Source: Bacteroidales bacterium
Lineage (GTDB): Bacteria; Bacteroidota; Bacteroidia; Bacteroidales; WCHB1-69
Length of the DNA: 23,269 nt
Reading direction: 5' to 3'
Assembly (NCBI GenBank): GCA_031272415.1
Contig: JAISTU010000114.1
Span: 1 to 23,269, forward strand
Positions 22,853 to 23,269 of the stretch are shown here, one piece after another (the first letter of the stretch is position 1; each line of letters opens with the position of its first letter). A model generated the notes under the pieces. That model did not search any database, was not told the DNA's origin, and saw nothing but the letters and a program-made list of their open reading frames with translations. A program made the translations under genes and the position numbers.

Positions 22853-23269
22853 CTATTCCCCCCAAATCTTTTTGTTTAATTCATTGATTTTCTGTTTATT
22901 AGGTACAAAACCTGTTTCTTTGGAATACATACCGCATTCTTCCACAGGAATGTAGCCTTCTTCACCTTGCCATTTACAAATGTAAGGATTGTAAGGGCAT
23001 TTGGCGGGTTGAGAATAAATGTTGTTCGGGTCTTTGATAAAACAGCGACAATCGGTGCAAATGTGCCTAAATTCACAATCTTTGCACACATCAATTTTGT
23101 CTTTGCTGATATACCATAACTTTTTAAAATCCTCATTTTCAATAACTTGCATCAAAGTTGTATTTTTAATATTCCCAAAACTGCGACTCATGGCAGGACA
23201 ATTTTTGATGTCGCCGTTCTCATCTATGCAAATTTTACGATTGAGGCAAGTGTTGTGGGCTTGGGATTC
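22853..23269 (-). CDS. gwsS: grasp-with-spasm system SPASM-domain peptide maturase, 3' part
   Basis: Only the C-terminal 138 residues are in the window; the frame stays open to the right edge. The segment NTCLNRKICIDENGDIKNC (visible residues 6-24), then MSRSFGNI and the Cys cluster VCKDCEFRHICTDCRC (C62, C65, C71, C74, C76) with C91 and the ending KKIWGE fit the maturase of grasp-with-spasm peptide-modification loci. These loci pair a SPASM maturase with an ATP-grasp ligase and a small precursor peptide. Auxiliary iron-sulfur clusters are expected at the Cys residues. The partner genes should lie beyond the right edge, upstream of this gene. An in-frame ATG at 23191 is internal, since the conserved segment continues before it. 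Confidence 0.85.
   Translation of the reverse strand, partial: ESQAHNTCLNRKICIDENGDIKNCPAMSRSFGNIKNTTLMQVIENEDFKKLWYISKDKIDVCKDCEFRHICTDCRCFIKDPNNIYSQPAKCPYNPYICKWQGEEGYIPVEECGMYSKETGFVPNKQKINELNKKIWGE

Noticed and set aside
22725..22955. 76-codon plus-strand frame near the right edge
   Set aside because: It runs through the 94-bp element, the palindrome and the antisense of the maturase, so it is a by-product.
1..23269. tRNA, rRNA, riboswitch or transposase genes
   Set aside because: I saw no cloverleaf, no ribosomal RNA signature, no known riboswitch core and no transposase or integrase domain on either strand.

Overview
The window looks like chromosomal DNA of a member of the Bacteroidota, most likely order Bacteroidales. 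It is AT-rich, most starts lack a Shine-Dalgarno sequence, and promoters carry the Bacteroidota -7 box (TATCTTTG or TATTTTTG). Lineage-typical genes agree: a DUF4271 gene beside rnpA, a large SecA with the insertions of this phylum, a peptidase of family S46, a secreted protein with a type IX secretion (T9SS) sorting domain, and a grasp-with-spasm peptide maturase. The species cannot be named from the sequence alone.

Layout. Positions 1-4432 (+ strand) hold ruvB-pssA, then DUF4271-rnpA-glycosyltransferase 9 from a second promoter. Positions 4441-10486 (+) hold atpA-atpG, a DUF2130 coiled-coil protein and a DPP11-like S46 dipeptidyl-peptidase. Positions 10483-13063 (-) hold gmhA, a lipoprotein of unknown function and folK. 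Positions 13047-17538 (-) form a tightly packed run: hutH, a DedA membrane protein, a DUF3990 ADP-ribosyltransferase-fold protein, an 85-residue protein, a DUF3791 protein, hutI, and then folK. Positions 17829-22613 (+) hold secA and a PKD/T9SS secreted protein. At the right edge (-) is the 3' part of a SPASM-domain maturase of a grasp-with-spasm peptide-modification system.

Working together. HutH and HutI are steps 1 and 3 of histidine degradation, and the S46 peptidase would release acidic dipeptides, which suggests amino-acid and peptide catabolism. GmhA and the GT9 enzyme fit heptose synthesis and transfer to a surface glycan. SecA exports the S46, lipoprotein and PKD/T9SS products.

Most unusual content. 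(1) A three-gene cassette (DUF3990, 85-residue protein, DUF3791) sits inside the histidine-utilisation run. It resembles a toxin-antitoxin or effector unit and has strong Shine-Dalgarno sites that the other genes lack. (2) A family of 94-bp intergenic elements with 18-bp terminal inverted repeats occurs in three full copies plus a rearranged one. In two copies the stem is kept intact by G-U pairs. (3) Six nearly identical 36-bp promoter modules occur. (4) A RiPP maturation locus is cut by the right edge.
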